A stretch of DNA of 64,000 nucleotides from Sinotaia quadrata (Eukaryota > Mollusca > Gastropoda > Architaenioglossa > Viviparidae), in the NCBI GenBank assembly GCA_028829895.1, contig CM054179.1, forward strand, positions 110,277,375 through 110,341,374. Reading direction: 5' to 3'. The translations under genes and the position numbers were made by a program. The notes beneath the pieces were generated by a model. The model saw only the letters and a program-made list of their open reading frames with translations. It ran no database searches and had not been told where the DNA came from. The first letter of the stretch is position 1. The number at the start of each line of letters is the position of its first letter. Of the stretch, positions 10,443-20,299 are shown in pieces.

Positions 10443-12923
10443 ATGGATCGCAAACAGGTTATCGAAGACCTGAAAGAAACCGGTATCATGATAGGATATC
10501 AGGGTGACGAACTGACTAGCTACATCAAAACTGAGCTAGAGAAAGCGGAAAAAGCGGAAAAAGAGAGACAAGAGATAGAAAGGGAAGAACGGTTAGCTGC
10601 CCGCGAAGCTAAGAAGTTAGAGGCTGAAAGACTAGCTGAAACCGAGGCTAAACGCATCGCAGCGGACACAGAAGCAAAACGCATCGCAGCGGATACAGAA
10701 GCCAAACGCATCGCCGCAGACGCGGAAATAAAACGGTTAGAATGGGAAGTAAAGAAACTAGAAGTTACTAATCCAAACCGTGATCGCAGAAGCAGTGGTG
10801 ATTCGCGTTCTAGCGATGGAAATAATCACAGTAGAATTGAAAATATCATTCCAAAGATAAATATGGTCCCATTTGATGAGAACAAAGATCAAATAGACGC
10901 GTATTTAAAAACGTTTGAAAAGTTAGCCAGAGCAACGAACATTCCAGCGGAACATTGGGCGATAAATTTATCGGGGTTATTGCAGGGCAGTGCGGAAAAC
11001 GAGTTCAATAAGCTTAGCGATTCTGAGTCAGATAATTACGACACAGTCAAGGCCGCATTATTGAAACGTTACAAACTCACAGCAGATACATACCGACGTA
11101 AGTTTAAACAGGCCACTAAAGCCAGTTCAGAGACGCACGCACAGTACATACGACGCGTAGCTGACTTGTTCCAAAGATGGATAGATCTAGCCGAAACTCC
11201 ACAGACGTACGCAGGTCTTAGGGATGAAATGATAAAAGACCACATTCTCGGGTCGTACAAATCAGATCTACTGATTCACTTAGCAATAAGGGAAAAATCT
11301 ACGCTAGAGGAGATAGGCAACGCCGCCGATCGCTTTGATGACGCACATTCTCAATTCTCGAACGCACACGCGAACAACAAGTCTCGACCGAACGAACCGC
11401 AGACTCGAAAGGATAAGAAAAATGACGGGAAGGCACCTAATGAGCGTGATGATAAAACATCTAAACCCGACACTAAAAACAAGTCCGACAAACAGAAAGA
11501 TAAAAAGAATCTTGCATGTTACACTTGTGGTGATAGTGGCCATTTTTCACGAACATGTCCTGAAAAGAAAACAGCTAAAGTTTACGCAGTAGAAAGTCAT
11601 ACACCTAAAACAGAAAAGTCGAATCGAACACCAGTACAGGCAAACGGTCACGATACAATCGCTTTGCTTGATACAGGGTGTGAGCTAGACGCTATTGTAA
11701 ATGCATCATTAGTTAACCGTACCGACTACACAGGGGAGACAATCTCTGTCACCTTTGCAAACGGCGAACAAGACATTTTACCAGTAGCTGAAGTCTCGAT
11801 TGTTTCAGACTTTGTAGAAGGAACAGTCAAAGCGGCAGTTATGGAAAACTCACCGCATGACGTGATCCTTGGTTGCAAGTATGTTTTGCCGTGCAAAAAA
11901 CAAACTTCAACTGAACCACCACTGGTTAACGCTGTAACCAGAGCAGCGAGTAGTAAAGACAAATCTGTGACTGCACCGATGTCTGCCGCACCAGCCGTAG
12001 ATAAAGCAACAGTTAGCGAGATTAAAATATTACAAGCTGAGGACGAAACACTATACAAGTTACGCAGACAAGCTGTACTTGTTAGTGACGTCAACACTGA
12101 CGATTCGAATAAGAAAGCGTGCATTATTCTGAAAAAGGGTTTATTGTACCGCTATTCGAAAGTGGGAGACGAATTTCGGAAACAATTAGTCGTTCCACAA
12201 ACCAAACGAAATGACGTATTACGATTAGGTCATGAGAGTCTTTTTGGCGCACACATGGGTGTACAAAAAACAACTAGTCGTATTACAAGTGAGTTTTATT
12301 GGCCGGACATCACTGCCGATATCCGTAGATTCGTGTTAAGTTGCGACACATGCCAGAGAACACAGTCTAAAAATTCAATCAGACCCGCACCGTTAGGAGA
12401 GCCTGAACTGATCAGTGAACCCTACAAGCGCGTAGCATTGGATTTGATTGGGCCTATAATACCCACATCAACGAGAGGTAATCGATACGTGCTGACCACT
12501 ATTGATTACGCAACAAGATTCGCCGACGCAGTACCATTGAAAAATATTGATACTGAAACTGTCGCCGAAGCCCTTTTCGGTCTTTGGAGTCGTGTTGGAA
12601 TTCCTACTGAAATTTTGACGGATCAGGGGAGTCAATTCATAGGCAACGTAATGAAGGAAGTAAATCGTTTACTTTCCATCAAACATCTTACTTGCACACC
12701 ATACCACCCCCAGGCAAATGGTCTGATTGAAAAATACAATGGGACATTAAAAACAGCACTTAAAAAGCTCGCCACTGATAAACCGAAAGACTGGGACAGA
12801 TACATCCCTGCCCTACTATTTGCATATAGGGAGGTGCCACAATCTTCCACTGGATTTTCACCATTCGAGCTACTTTACGGACGTACTGTACGCGGACCGA
12901 TGATGATTTTGAAGGCACTTTAG
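10443..12923 (+). CDS. Gag-protease-integrase portion of gag-pol (826 codons, ends at in-frame TAG)
   Basis: The start ATG has a good context (AAAATGG). Residues about 27-107 are a charged coiled coil containing three tandem 9-residue repeats (68-94). Residues about 140-300 are the capsid part, and 215-298 resemble a SCAN domain. A basic linker is followed by a CCHC knuckle (C359, C362, H367, C372) that binds RNA. The aspartic protease is at about 400-482 (DTG at 410-412, ILG at 475-477). Integrase then follows directly: zinc-binding H597, H604, C634 and C637, and catalytic D667, D727 and E763 with 35 residues between the last two. The frame stops at codon 827 (TAG) in the C-terminal part of integrase, but the same frame stays open beyond it. 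Having no RT between protease and integrase is the Gmr1-like arrangement. Without readthrough this would make only Gag, protease and a tail-less integrase. Confidence 0.93.
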   Translation: MDRKQVIEDLKETGIMIGYQGDELTSYIKTELEKAEKAEKERQEIEREERLAAREAKKLEAERLAETEAKRIAADTEAKRIAADTEAKRIAADAEIKRLEWEVKKLEVTNPNRDRRSSGDSRSSDGNNHSRIENIIPKINMVPFDENKDQIDAYLKTFEKLARATNIPAEHWAINLSGLLQGSAENEFNKLSDSESDNYDTVKAALLKRYKLTADTYRRKFKQATKASSETHAQYIRRVADLFQRWIDLAETPQTYAGLRDEMIKDHILGSYKSDLLIHLAIREKSTLEEIGNAADRFDDAHSQFSNAHANNKSRPNEPQTRKDKKNDGKAPNERDDKTSKPDTKNKSDKQKDKKNLACYTCGDSGHFSRTCPEKKTAKVYAVESHTPKTEKSNRTPVQANGHDTIALLDTGCELDAIVNASLVNRTDYTGETISVTFANGEQDILPVAEVSIVSDFVEGTVKAAVMENSPHDVILGCKYVLPCKKQTSTEPPLVNAVTRAASSKDKSVTAPMSAAPAVDKATVSEIKILQAEDETLYKLRRQAVLVSDVNTDDSNKKACIILKKGLLYRYSKVGDEFRKQLVVPQTKRNDVLRLGHESLFGAHMGVQKTTSRITSEFYWPDITADIRRFVLSCDTCQRTQSKNSIRPAPLGEPELISEPYKRVALDLIGPIIPTSTRGNRYVLTTIDYATRFADAVPLKNIDTETVAEALFGLWSRVGIPTEILTDQGSQFIGNVMKEVNRLLSIKHLTCTPYHPQANGLIEKYNGTLKTALKKLATDKPKDWDRYIPALLFAYREVPQSSTGFSPFELLYGRTVRGPMMILKAL

Positions 12924-14780
12924 ACTGATGAAAAGACAGATGACGAAGTTAAAACAACTTACACATACGTCACTGACTTAAGAAACCGTCTTGAAACTAT
13001 AGGCAAGATAGCACGGGAAAACTTGACGATAGCTCAGTCTAGACAGGCAGAATATTACAATAAGCACACCAAACCTAGAGAATTTGAAGTTAATGACAAA
13101 GTGTTACTGTTGCTTCCTGAAGCACATAACAAACTTCAGATGAAATGGAAGGGGCCCTTTGTAGTTACCGCCAAGCTAGGGGGACTGAACTATAAGGTGC
13201 AGACAGGAAAGAGAGAGAAAATCTTTCATGTTAACCTACTCAAAAAGTACATAAGCCGTGAGGATCAAACCACTCAAGCTGATTTTGTCGTAGCGACGAT
13301 AGTTACAGAAGACGAGGGGGATACTGATTGCGTCACTGGTACTTTACCAAACTGTCCTCTACAGACGGACGAAACTGTCAAAGACGTTAGGGTAAATGAA
13401 GCCTTGACAGAAAGACAGAAAAAAGAAGTGAATGAATTGCTTAATGAGTTCTCATCTACTCTGACAGACAAACCAGGGTTGACAGACTTAATAGAATTTT
13501 CACTGAAGCTGACTGACAACAAACCGATACGTTTGAAGCCGTATCCGTTGCCACACGCTAAGATAGATGACGTTAGACGTGAGATTAAGACTATGCTAGA
13601 TCTAGGGGTCATAGAGAAGACTGACAGTGCCTACGGATCACCCATCGTGTTGATTAAAAAACGTGATAACTCGTTCCGTTTTTGCGTAGACTACCGCAAA
13701 CTCAATCAAGTGACAGAGTTTTGTGCCGAACCTCTTCCTGATCCGGATCTCATCTTCACTAAGCTAGCTAACGCTCATTACTATACCAAAATAGATTTGT
13801 CACGCGGTTTTTGGCAAATCAAGGTCAAGGACACTGATCGACACATACTAGCTTTCACTACACCAGTAGGAAACTACACATGGAAAGTTATGCCTTTCGG
13901 AGTTTCAAACGCTCCAAGCATTTTTTCTAAAATGATGCGGTCATTGTTAGAACCACTGTACGGACGTGGAGTTGAGAACTTCATGGATGATTTAATTCTA
14001 GGCACCCAGACATGGGAGGAGCACTTAACACTCTTACGAGATGTGCTAGCCAGATTAAAGCAAGCCAACCTCACTGCCCGCCCTACGAAGTGTGAAATAG
14101 CACAATTCTCCTTAGACTTCTTGGGACACAAGTTGAGTCATGGAACTATGTCGCCAAGTGAAGCTAAGATAGCACAACTTAAGGACACTTCACAACCGCT
14201 AACAAAAACACAAGTTAGAAGTTTTCTTGGTCTTGCTAATTACTACAGAAAATTCGTACCAGATTTTAGTGCCATTGCATGTCCTCTGACTGACTTGACA
14301 CGTAAGAATATGCCTACAAAAGTAGTGTGGACTGATGCATGCCAAAACGCTTTTGACACACTGAAATCTAGACTGACTTCAGACTTAGTTGTTAAACTGC
14401 CAGATTTGACAAAACCATTCTTGTTAAGGACTGATGCTAGCAACACAGGATTAGGAGCAGTGTTATTACAAGAACACAATGACACCAAACACCCAGTTGC
14501 ATATGCAAGCCGTAAACTCACAACTACTGAACAGAAATATTCCACCAGTGAAAAGGAATGTCTTGCAATAGTTTGGGCCACAAAAAAGTTCGAAAACTAT
14601 TTGTACGGAAAAACCTTTGTCATTGAGTGCGATCACCAGCCGTTGGCCTTTCTCGGACAGGCGCAATTTACGAACAGCCGTTTAATGCGTTGGTCTTTGT
14701 TTCTGACACAGTATGACGCAAATATTCATTACATCAAAGGTTCTTTGAATGTTGGCGCAGATTACATGAGTCGTGCTTGA
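12924..14780 (+). CDS. Integrase tail, reverse transcriptase and RNase H portion of gag-pol
   Basis: This stretch is in the same frame as 10443-12923 and separated from it only by the TAG. It begins with the end of integrase, including a GPY/F module (KWKGPF near 13143) and the conserved FHVNLLKKY block. A linker leads to the RT palm: catalytic D in KIDLS (codon at 13794), then FMDD at 13980-13991. RNase H follows, with TDAS near 14430, the E of TSEKE at 14550, the D of ECDHQ at 14631 and the D of GADYMSR at 14760. RT copies element RNA to DNA and RNase H degrades the template. There is no ATG near the left edge. The first in-frame ATG (13140) would lose part of the GPY/F module, so this is a continuation of the upstream frame and not a separate gene. 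No integrase follows RNase H, and the frame ends at TGA 14778-14780. Confidence 0.93.
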   Translation, partial: TDEKTDDEVKTTYTYVTDLRNRLETIGKIARENLTIAQSRQAEYYNKHTKPREFEVNDKVLLLLPEAHNKLQMKWKGPFVVTAKLGGLNYKVQTGKREKIFHVNLLKKYISREDQTTQADFVVATIVTEDEGDTDCVTGTLPNCPLQTDETVKDVRVNEALTERQKKEVNELLNEFSSTLTDKPGLTDLIEFSLKLTDNKPIRLKPYPLPHAKIDDVRREIKTMLDLGVIEKTDSAYGSPIVLIKKRDNSFRFCVDYRKLNQVTEFCAEPLPDPDLIFTKLANAHYYTKIDLSRGFWQIKVKDTDRHILAFTTPVGNYTWKVMPFGVSNAPSIFSKMMRSLLEPLYGRGVENFMDDLILGTQTWEEHLTLLRDVLARLKQANLTARPTKCEIAQFSLDFLGHKLSHGTMSPSEAKIAQLKDTSQPLTKTQVRSFLGLANYYRKFVPDFSAIACPLTDLTRKNMPTKVVWTDACQNAFDTLKSRLTSDLVVKLPDLTKPFLLRTDASNTGLGAVLLQEHNDTKHPVAYASRKLTTTEQKYSTSEKECLAIVWATKKFENYLYGKTFVIECDHQPLAFLGQAQFTNSRLMRWSLFLTQYDANIHYIKGSLNVGADYMSRA

Positions 14781-14990
14781 TGCCATCAAGTGCCGGTACT
14801 GATAGAATGTTGTTTAATCAATTAACTGAACCCTACGGATTCCTTCCTGTAAATATGAAATATAGTTGCACACTTTATTTCTAGGAATGTCGAAATTTTT
14901 TTTGTGTAAAATTTTCTTCATTGTGGACTTCTACATTTTATCATACATAATTTGTAGGAGGCATTTTATCTTTGGTAAGATAAACGCCTC
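14781..14990 (+). other. 3' untranslated stretch with hairpin
   Basis: About 210 AT-rich bases separate the RNase H stop from the polypurine tract, with no env-like frame. At 14958-14990 an imperfect hairpin can form: GAGGC and TTTATCTT pair with AAGATAAA and GCCTC around a TGGT loop, with a small internal bulge. Confidence 0.6.
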
Positions 14991-15003
14991 AAAAGCAAGG
15001 GGG
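14991..15003 (+). promoter_or_regulatory. Polypurine tract
   Basis: AAAAGCAAGGGGG abuts the 3' LTR. It is all purine except one C, and it occupies the position from which plus-strand DNA synthesis is primed in LTR elements. Confidence 0.85.
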
Positions 15004-16045
15004 TGTCACAGTCTGATAAAATTGTCCGACTTCGTGACCCACTTGCCTTGTTTACTTCAAATTCGAATATTTGAAACCCTTGGCCCTTTGTTCAAAGCTT
15101 CCTTTTTCTAGGTGCTTCTAGAACAGGTCAAGATGTTATGTAACTTTAGGACCATTGTCCAGTTCTCGAACCAACCACATGCTTTGCGAACAGTCACGTG
15201 ATACGCAATATACCTTTCTATATATGTACCCACACGCTTCCGCTCCCTCACTTCGAGCACATTTTAGCTAATTCCATCAGCTTACTCGGGTCGTGAGAGG
15301 CAGCCGGCGCCATAGAGAATCAAGGTACCCTTCGACTTCTCTCAAAGGTCGGCTCATGGTTCATGTTTCACCATGCCTCACCTGCATTAGCTTATTGGTG
15401 TAAGCGTGTCGAAATCCACTCTGAGGGCCATGCTGCAAAAATTCCAGTTCCTAGCCACTAACAAAGGGACATCATTCCTTATGCACCACGTGTGTCGTTA
15501 AAGGGGGACTGAGGGAACGAATCAGCATGACTGAGTGTTGAGACCAAGGATACAAGAATAGAGCTAAGTGCAAGATCAAGTGTACAGATCTCAAAGGAAC
15601 ACTTTTCTGGCAATTTAGATTGACAAAAATCAGGCATAGGCGCGTAAAGACAGAGTGAAGACTATTCGCGTTGCATTCGATTTATTGTTAATTTGTTAAA
15701 CTTTATTAAATCTTATTTTCTTTGTTAATACCTCTTAGTAGTTGATTTCTATGCACAATAGACCAATTAGATTAATTCTTAGATTTGAATGGGGGCGGAT
15801 GAGCAGAAAGATTGATGACGAGTGCATATTAATTTAGAGGGATTTAACTGTTTTCAAATCTAGCTAAAAGTTCGCAGTTTATTAGTCTGTAAATTTGTCG
15901 TCTGAACTACAAGACGCACTTTTAATTAGTCAGATAATAAATTGAGCAACCAGTCTGCGTAGAATATGAGAGGAAGAATTAATTATATTTAAAGTCTTTT
16001 AATTATTCTAAGCAGGGTCTTTAAATAAATACTGGAAACGTAACA
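15004..16045 (+). repeat. 3' LTR of the Gmr1-like element
   Basis: This is a direct copy of 8782-9823, the same length (1042 bp) and apparently identical. It follows a purine-rich tract ending in GGGGG and is followed by the GTGAA target duplication. In this copy the AATAAA hexamers lie at 15936-15941 and 16024-16029 and would serve polyadenylation of the genomic transcript. Confidence 0.96.
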
Positions 16046-16050
16046 GTGAA
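16046..16050. repeat. Target-site duplication GTGAA, right copy
   Basis: This is the right-hand copy of the 5-bp duplication, immediately after the last CA of the 3' LTR. Minisatellite sequence resumes directly after it. Confidence 0.93.
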
Positions 16051-16340
16051 TAAGACAAGTCGAAAGGTAAAGTAATAGACAGTGAACAGGGAACTCAAAA
16101 GGTAAAGTGGAAAGGTAAAGTAACAGATAACAAACAGCGTGCAGACGCTCATAAGGTTCAAATATCTGACAAAGTAAAACTAACAAATCCGTTATAGACA
16201 GTTCATAAAGTTTTGATAATCAGACAGTTCATACGGTAATTATATATATAATCTGCAGAAATATATATAATTTCACACGGTAAAGAAATACCTGTCCAAT
16301 ATGATTAGCAATGAGCAAATAAAAAGTCCGCTGTGTTAAA
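16051..16340. repeat. Degenerate ~34-bp minisatellite, right part
   Basis: AAAGGTAAAGTAATAGACAGTGAACAG and similar words match those left of the 5' LTR, showing that the retroelement split one array. Confidence 0.85.
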
Positions 16341-16680
16341 AGTGCTGGTCGGTTTATGATATTAACACATAAAAAGCACAACATAGCTCTTCATAACATG
16401 TCTCAAAGTACATGAGAAAACTAATCAATCCTCCTACAAAATGGCAGCATACAAGAAAGAAATGTATTTACAAAACGAAACACGTAAGGATAAACACGAA
16501 AAGATTCAGAAGATACTGCTATTTTTTGTGGATGAAAATGAGTTCTTTGGAAGGTGTTTGGAAGGGGGAAGGGGTGGGAAGTGGGAATAACTATAGTCTG
16601 TCTGGGTCACAGCGCCAAAGGCAGTACATTCCATGTAAAATACTGAAATGCTCACCAAATCAACATTTCAGACAACCGAA
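16341..16680. other. No recognisable feature
   Basis: AT-rich sequence. The short open frame at 16412-16690 has no recognisable domain. Confidence 0.45.
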
Positions 16681-16848
16681 TACACACTAATCCACACGAC
16701 AGACGCAGGACTACTCTGTAATATACACACTAATCCACATGACAGACGCAGGACTACTCTGTAATATACACACTAATCCACATGACAGACGCAGGAATAC
16801 TCTGTAATATACACACTAATCCACACGACAGACGCAGGAATACATTTA
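16681..16848. repeat. 43-bp tandem repeat, about 4 copies
   Basis: TACACACTAATCCACA starts at 16681, 16724, 16767 and 16810, an exact 43-bp period with few substitutions. Confidence 0.96.
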
Positions 16849-18590
16849 GTCTAACCGCAACATGCTGAACATTTGTTACAAAAATTTCTGATTAGTTCGT
16901 GACATGCATTCCGTGGAACAAACAGTAAGTTAGGATATTCCCATCACACGGCAAAGTTCCTGGGACTAACATATTCCATGTCAGTTCGCGAGCCACCGCC
17001 ATGAAACTGCCACCAGGTGTCCCTGCATTCACAGAGACTAAGAAGGCGGACTTAGCACCTAGGACCATTCCAAGATAGCCATCTTGTATATTTATGCAGC
17101 ATGAGCCCAACAGTATATGACAAACGCGCTAACTGGAAAATATTTTTAGAACTCGTTATTCGCAAGACCTCCAGTAATAAGTTCTGCGTCAAAGAGTGGC
17201 AGATTTACTTACTCTCAGGCGCACGCGGCTGATGTCGTTGCAAAACCAGAACTAAAGACGAGAGCCAACGTTAGTCGAGCGAACTAAAGACTATTTTGAC
17301 ATGAACCTGTTAGTCAAAATAAAAACGTTTATAATTATCCACACATTTAAGCAAAAGCTATATTCGCTCATGTACAAATACACACATACACACACCACGA
17401 CCACGACCACCATCACCAAAAACCACCACCACCACCACCATCATCATCATAACAACAACAACACATAAAATCAATCATTTTAATTATTTTCTTCTTTTTA
17501 ATGTTTGGGTTTACCAAAGTCGACTTTATAGCCCAGTGAAAAAAGACACTTTCTGGAGAAGAGAAAAAAGTCTGGCAAGATATAAAAAAAAATTGAAAGA
17601 AGAAGAAAGCAATTAGCAAGTCGAGTGTATGTAAGTCTTCTGTATATCTAGATCAAGTCCGAGTTATCTCCGCATAGAAGGAAATGATAACCGAACGTAA
17701 TTTGACGACGGTCTACCTGAGCTGGGATAACGGCTGAAACACGACGACCTAAACTGACATGGAGAGAAAAAGCAATGATGTCTAAATACGGCGCTTATTG
17801 TCAGCAGGACAACATCATCTTCTTCGGTTACCGGCTCTAGAAGTGAGTATGTGTTCTGGCAATATTTGCTGGATTTGGAGGATTTTGTTTTCACTGGATT
17901 TTTTTTTTTTTTTTTTTTTTTTGGGGGGGGATTGATGATGTTTTGTGTGGCTGGTTTTTCTTTATTTTTGTGGAATTTTGTGGAATTTGCTTTTGGGTAC
18001 ATATGGAATCAATGATCGTTTTATTCCTATTTTAAAATTTATTTTAATTGCTTATGTTTTTTTTAATTATTTTACATATATATAATGTCTGAAATATTTG
18101 TTTTGTTATGAAATCAAGAATCGTTTTACTCGTTTTAAAATTCATTTTAGCTGCTTATCTCTTTCTTTAATTTACTTATTATTTTATTATTAATATTTTG
18201 GTAATATATGTAGTGCTGAATCTCTTCAAAGATTTTAATATCGTGATTTTTAGTCTTCCATATTTATCTTGACTAAGCGAGATTCTTTTGAAAGGGGGAG
18301 ATTACCCAGATCCAAGAATTTCTTTCCAATGCTACCCTCTTTTCTTCTCTGTGTACATTTACCACAAATGTCTTACCTCCTCCAATCAAAACCACCACCC
18401 AGACCAAATTCCACGAAATAAAAATGAATGTTCACCACATGGTGATTTATTCAAGATTTCCCTTTCCCTTGACAAGTCCAAGCATTAGATTCCATTGTAC
18501 AAGAAAAACATTTCAAAACTTTGCGTTGCCTGTCTTTTCCTCTCATTTCAGCAGACAACAATGGCGGCCATCAAATGCAGTCTCAATCGA
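16849..18590. other. Unannotated stretch with simple repeats
   Basis: It contains a CCA/CAT/AAC trinucleotide tract (about 17395-17463) and a T24-G8 homopolymer run (17899-17930). No gene is supported. Confidence 0.6.
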
Positions 18591-19300
18591 AAGGCGAGAC
18601 AACGCCAACAGCTACAGGCGAGAACATGCAACAAACCATAGGACAATCTACAGGCAGACAATCTACAGGCGAGAACATGCAACAAACCATAGGACAATCT
18701 ACAGGCAGGACAATGTGACACTAGACAGACACTATCACGGACAATCTGATGTCAAGACCATTATCTACAGACAAAGCTACCATCTATAGACAAAGACCAC
18801 AGGGATAAGACCACAGAGGTAAGACTATCATTATTATAGACAGGACCACGCACCACACAGAGTTAAGACCATCATCTACAGACAAGACCAAGCGACTATC
18901 CATCCAGAGATAAAACCATCATCTACAGACAAGACCAGGCAACTATCCAGAGACAAAACCATCATCTACAGACAAGATCAAGCGACTATCCAGAGATAAA
19001 ACCATCATCTACACACAAGACCAAGCGACTATCCAGAGGTAAAACCATTATTTATAGACAAGACCACAGGAATATGTAGGTAAAACCATTATCTATAGAT
19101 AATACCACAAGAATATATAATGGCAGAACTATGTCAAACGTATAGGCAAGACATCAATCTAGAGACAGGCAAGTCTACCAGCTATAGGCAAGACTACACT
19201 CTACAGACGGGCAAGTCTACCAGCTATAGACAAGACTACACTCTACAGACGGGCAAGTCTACCAGCTTTAGGCAAGATAACCATCTATAGGACAGACTAT
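18591..19300. repeat. Family of related degenerate tandem repeats
   Basis: Two copies of a 51-bp unit containing GGCGAGAACATGCAACAAAC (near 18620-18710) are followed by many 40-45-bp units built on ACCATCATCTACAGACAAGA (18750-19100). After these come CTACAGACGGGCAAGTCTAC units (19160-19290). All share the CTACAGACA core. Confidence 0.88.
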
Positions 19301-19443
19301 GAGACAATCGTATGACAGTATTTTAAATCTTTAAATCTTTAATTATAAAATTGTTTTTCCCCCTTGAGCAGTTGACAGAATACAGACGTCTAAACCAGGA
19401 GAAGCAGTCTGGTGTTAAATACGAAACGAGGTTTGTGAAATAA

Positions 19444-19653
19444 CTGGCGCCCTTCAATACAAAGTAGGTAGACAGAGTGAAGTGACTGGCGCCCGTCAAT
19501 ACAAAGTAGGTAGACAGAGTGAAGTGACTGGCGCCCGTCAATACAAAGTAGGTAGACAGAGTGAAGTGACTGGCGCCCGTCAATACAAAGTAGGCAGACA
19601 GAGTGAAGTGACTGGCGCCCGTCAATACAAAGTAGGTAGACGGGGTAAAGAAA
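19444..19653. repeat. 42-bp minisatellite, 5 copies
   Basis: CTGGCGCCCGTCAATACAAA starts every 42 bp (19444, 19486, 19528, 19570, 19612). Because 42 is a multiple of three, it creates a 171-codon minus-strand frame with a 14-residue repeat; this is not taken as a gene. Confidence 0.96.
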
Positions 19654-19994
19654 CGTAGGCCGACGACATTATTCTCATAAAATTTGATCGAAAAGGTACA
19701 AAAATATTTCTCTACAAATAAGAATGGTAAAGTCATAAACAGCAGGAAGGTACTTCCGGTCACAGCATTTAACAGTGCCATTATTACACCGGTAGTTTGG
19801 AAAGGGAGAAGTGGAGAGACGGTTACGACTATACACATGGCAGGAGAGGCGGTTAGTAAGCAGCTTAATGCAAAACGCTCAATGGATCAACATGGACTTA
19901 TTTCTTAATATTTTTTAATAAAATCCGTTAAATTTCGTAACCGTTTCGATTGCGTATGAACTTGTAGATTCCAATGAACTATTTTCATTAGTTC

Positions 19995-20290
19995 ATATGT
20001 GACTTTACCGTGTGCCTAGTAGCGATAAAATATGTGACTTTACCGAGTGCCTGTGATAATAAAATATGTGACTTTACGGAGTGCCTGTGGTAATAAAATA
20101 TGTGACTTTACCGAGTGCCTGAGGTAATAAAATATGTGACTTTGCCGAGTGCCTGTGGTAATAAAATATGTGACTTTACCGAGTGCCTGTGGTAATAAAA
20201 TATGTGACTTTACCTAGTGCCTGAGGTAATAAAATATGTGACTTTGCCGAGTGCCTGTGGTAATAAAATATGTGACTTTACAGTGTGCCG
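19995..20290. repeat. 35-bp minisatellite, about 8 copies
   Basis: ATGTGACTTTACCGAGTGCC recurs at a 35-bp period, with ACCGAG/GCCGAG/ACCTAG variants. Confidence 0.94.
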
Positions 20291-20299
20291 TGTTGTGAT

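Larger units (their letters stand above)
8782..16045 (+). mobile_element. Full-length Gmr1-like Ty3/gypsy LTR retrotransposon
   Basis: The element is 7264 bp long, flanked by two 1042-bp direct LTRs beginning TGTCACAG and ending CGTAACA, and bounded by a GTGAA duplication. Inside are a roughly 620-bp leader, one gag-pol frame (10443-14780), an untranslated stretch and a polypurine tract. Reading the frame gives Gag, protease, integrase, RT and RNase H in that order. RT (FMDD), the RNase H motifs and the GPY/F-type integrase tail are Ty3/gypsy-like, but integrase before RT is the copia-like order. That combination is what defines Gmr1-like elements (established knowledge). No env-like frame lies between RNase H and the 3' LTR. 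Identical LTRs imply a very recent insertion, but an in-frame TAG inside integrase means this copy is probably not autonomous. Confidence 0.95.

Noticed and set aside
13023..14780. Treating the RT-RNase H part as an independent gene with its own start
   Set aside because: It is in the same frame as the upstream gag-pol, lacks a suitable ATG and starts in the middle of integrase; a single stop codon separates the halves.
14781..15003. Possible env-like gene after RNase H
   Set aside because: Only about 220 bp separate the stop from the 3' LTR, and no suitable open frame exists.
19323..19838. 171-codon minus-strand frame with 14-residue repeats
   Set aside because: It exists only because the 42-bp minisatellite unit is a multiple of three; flanking parts show no domain.
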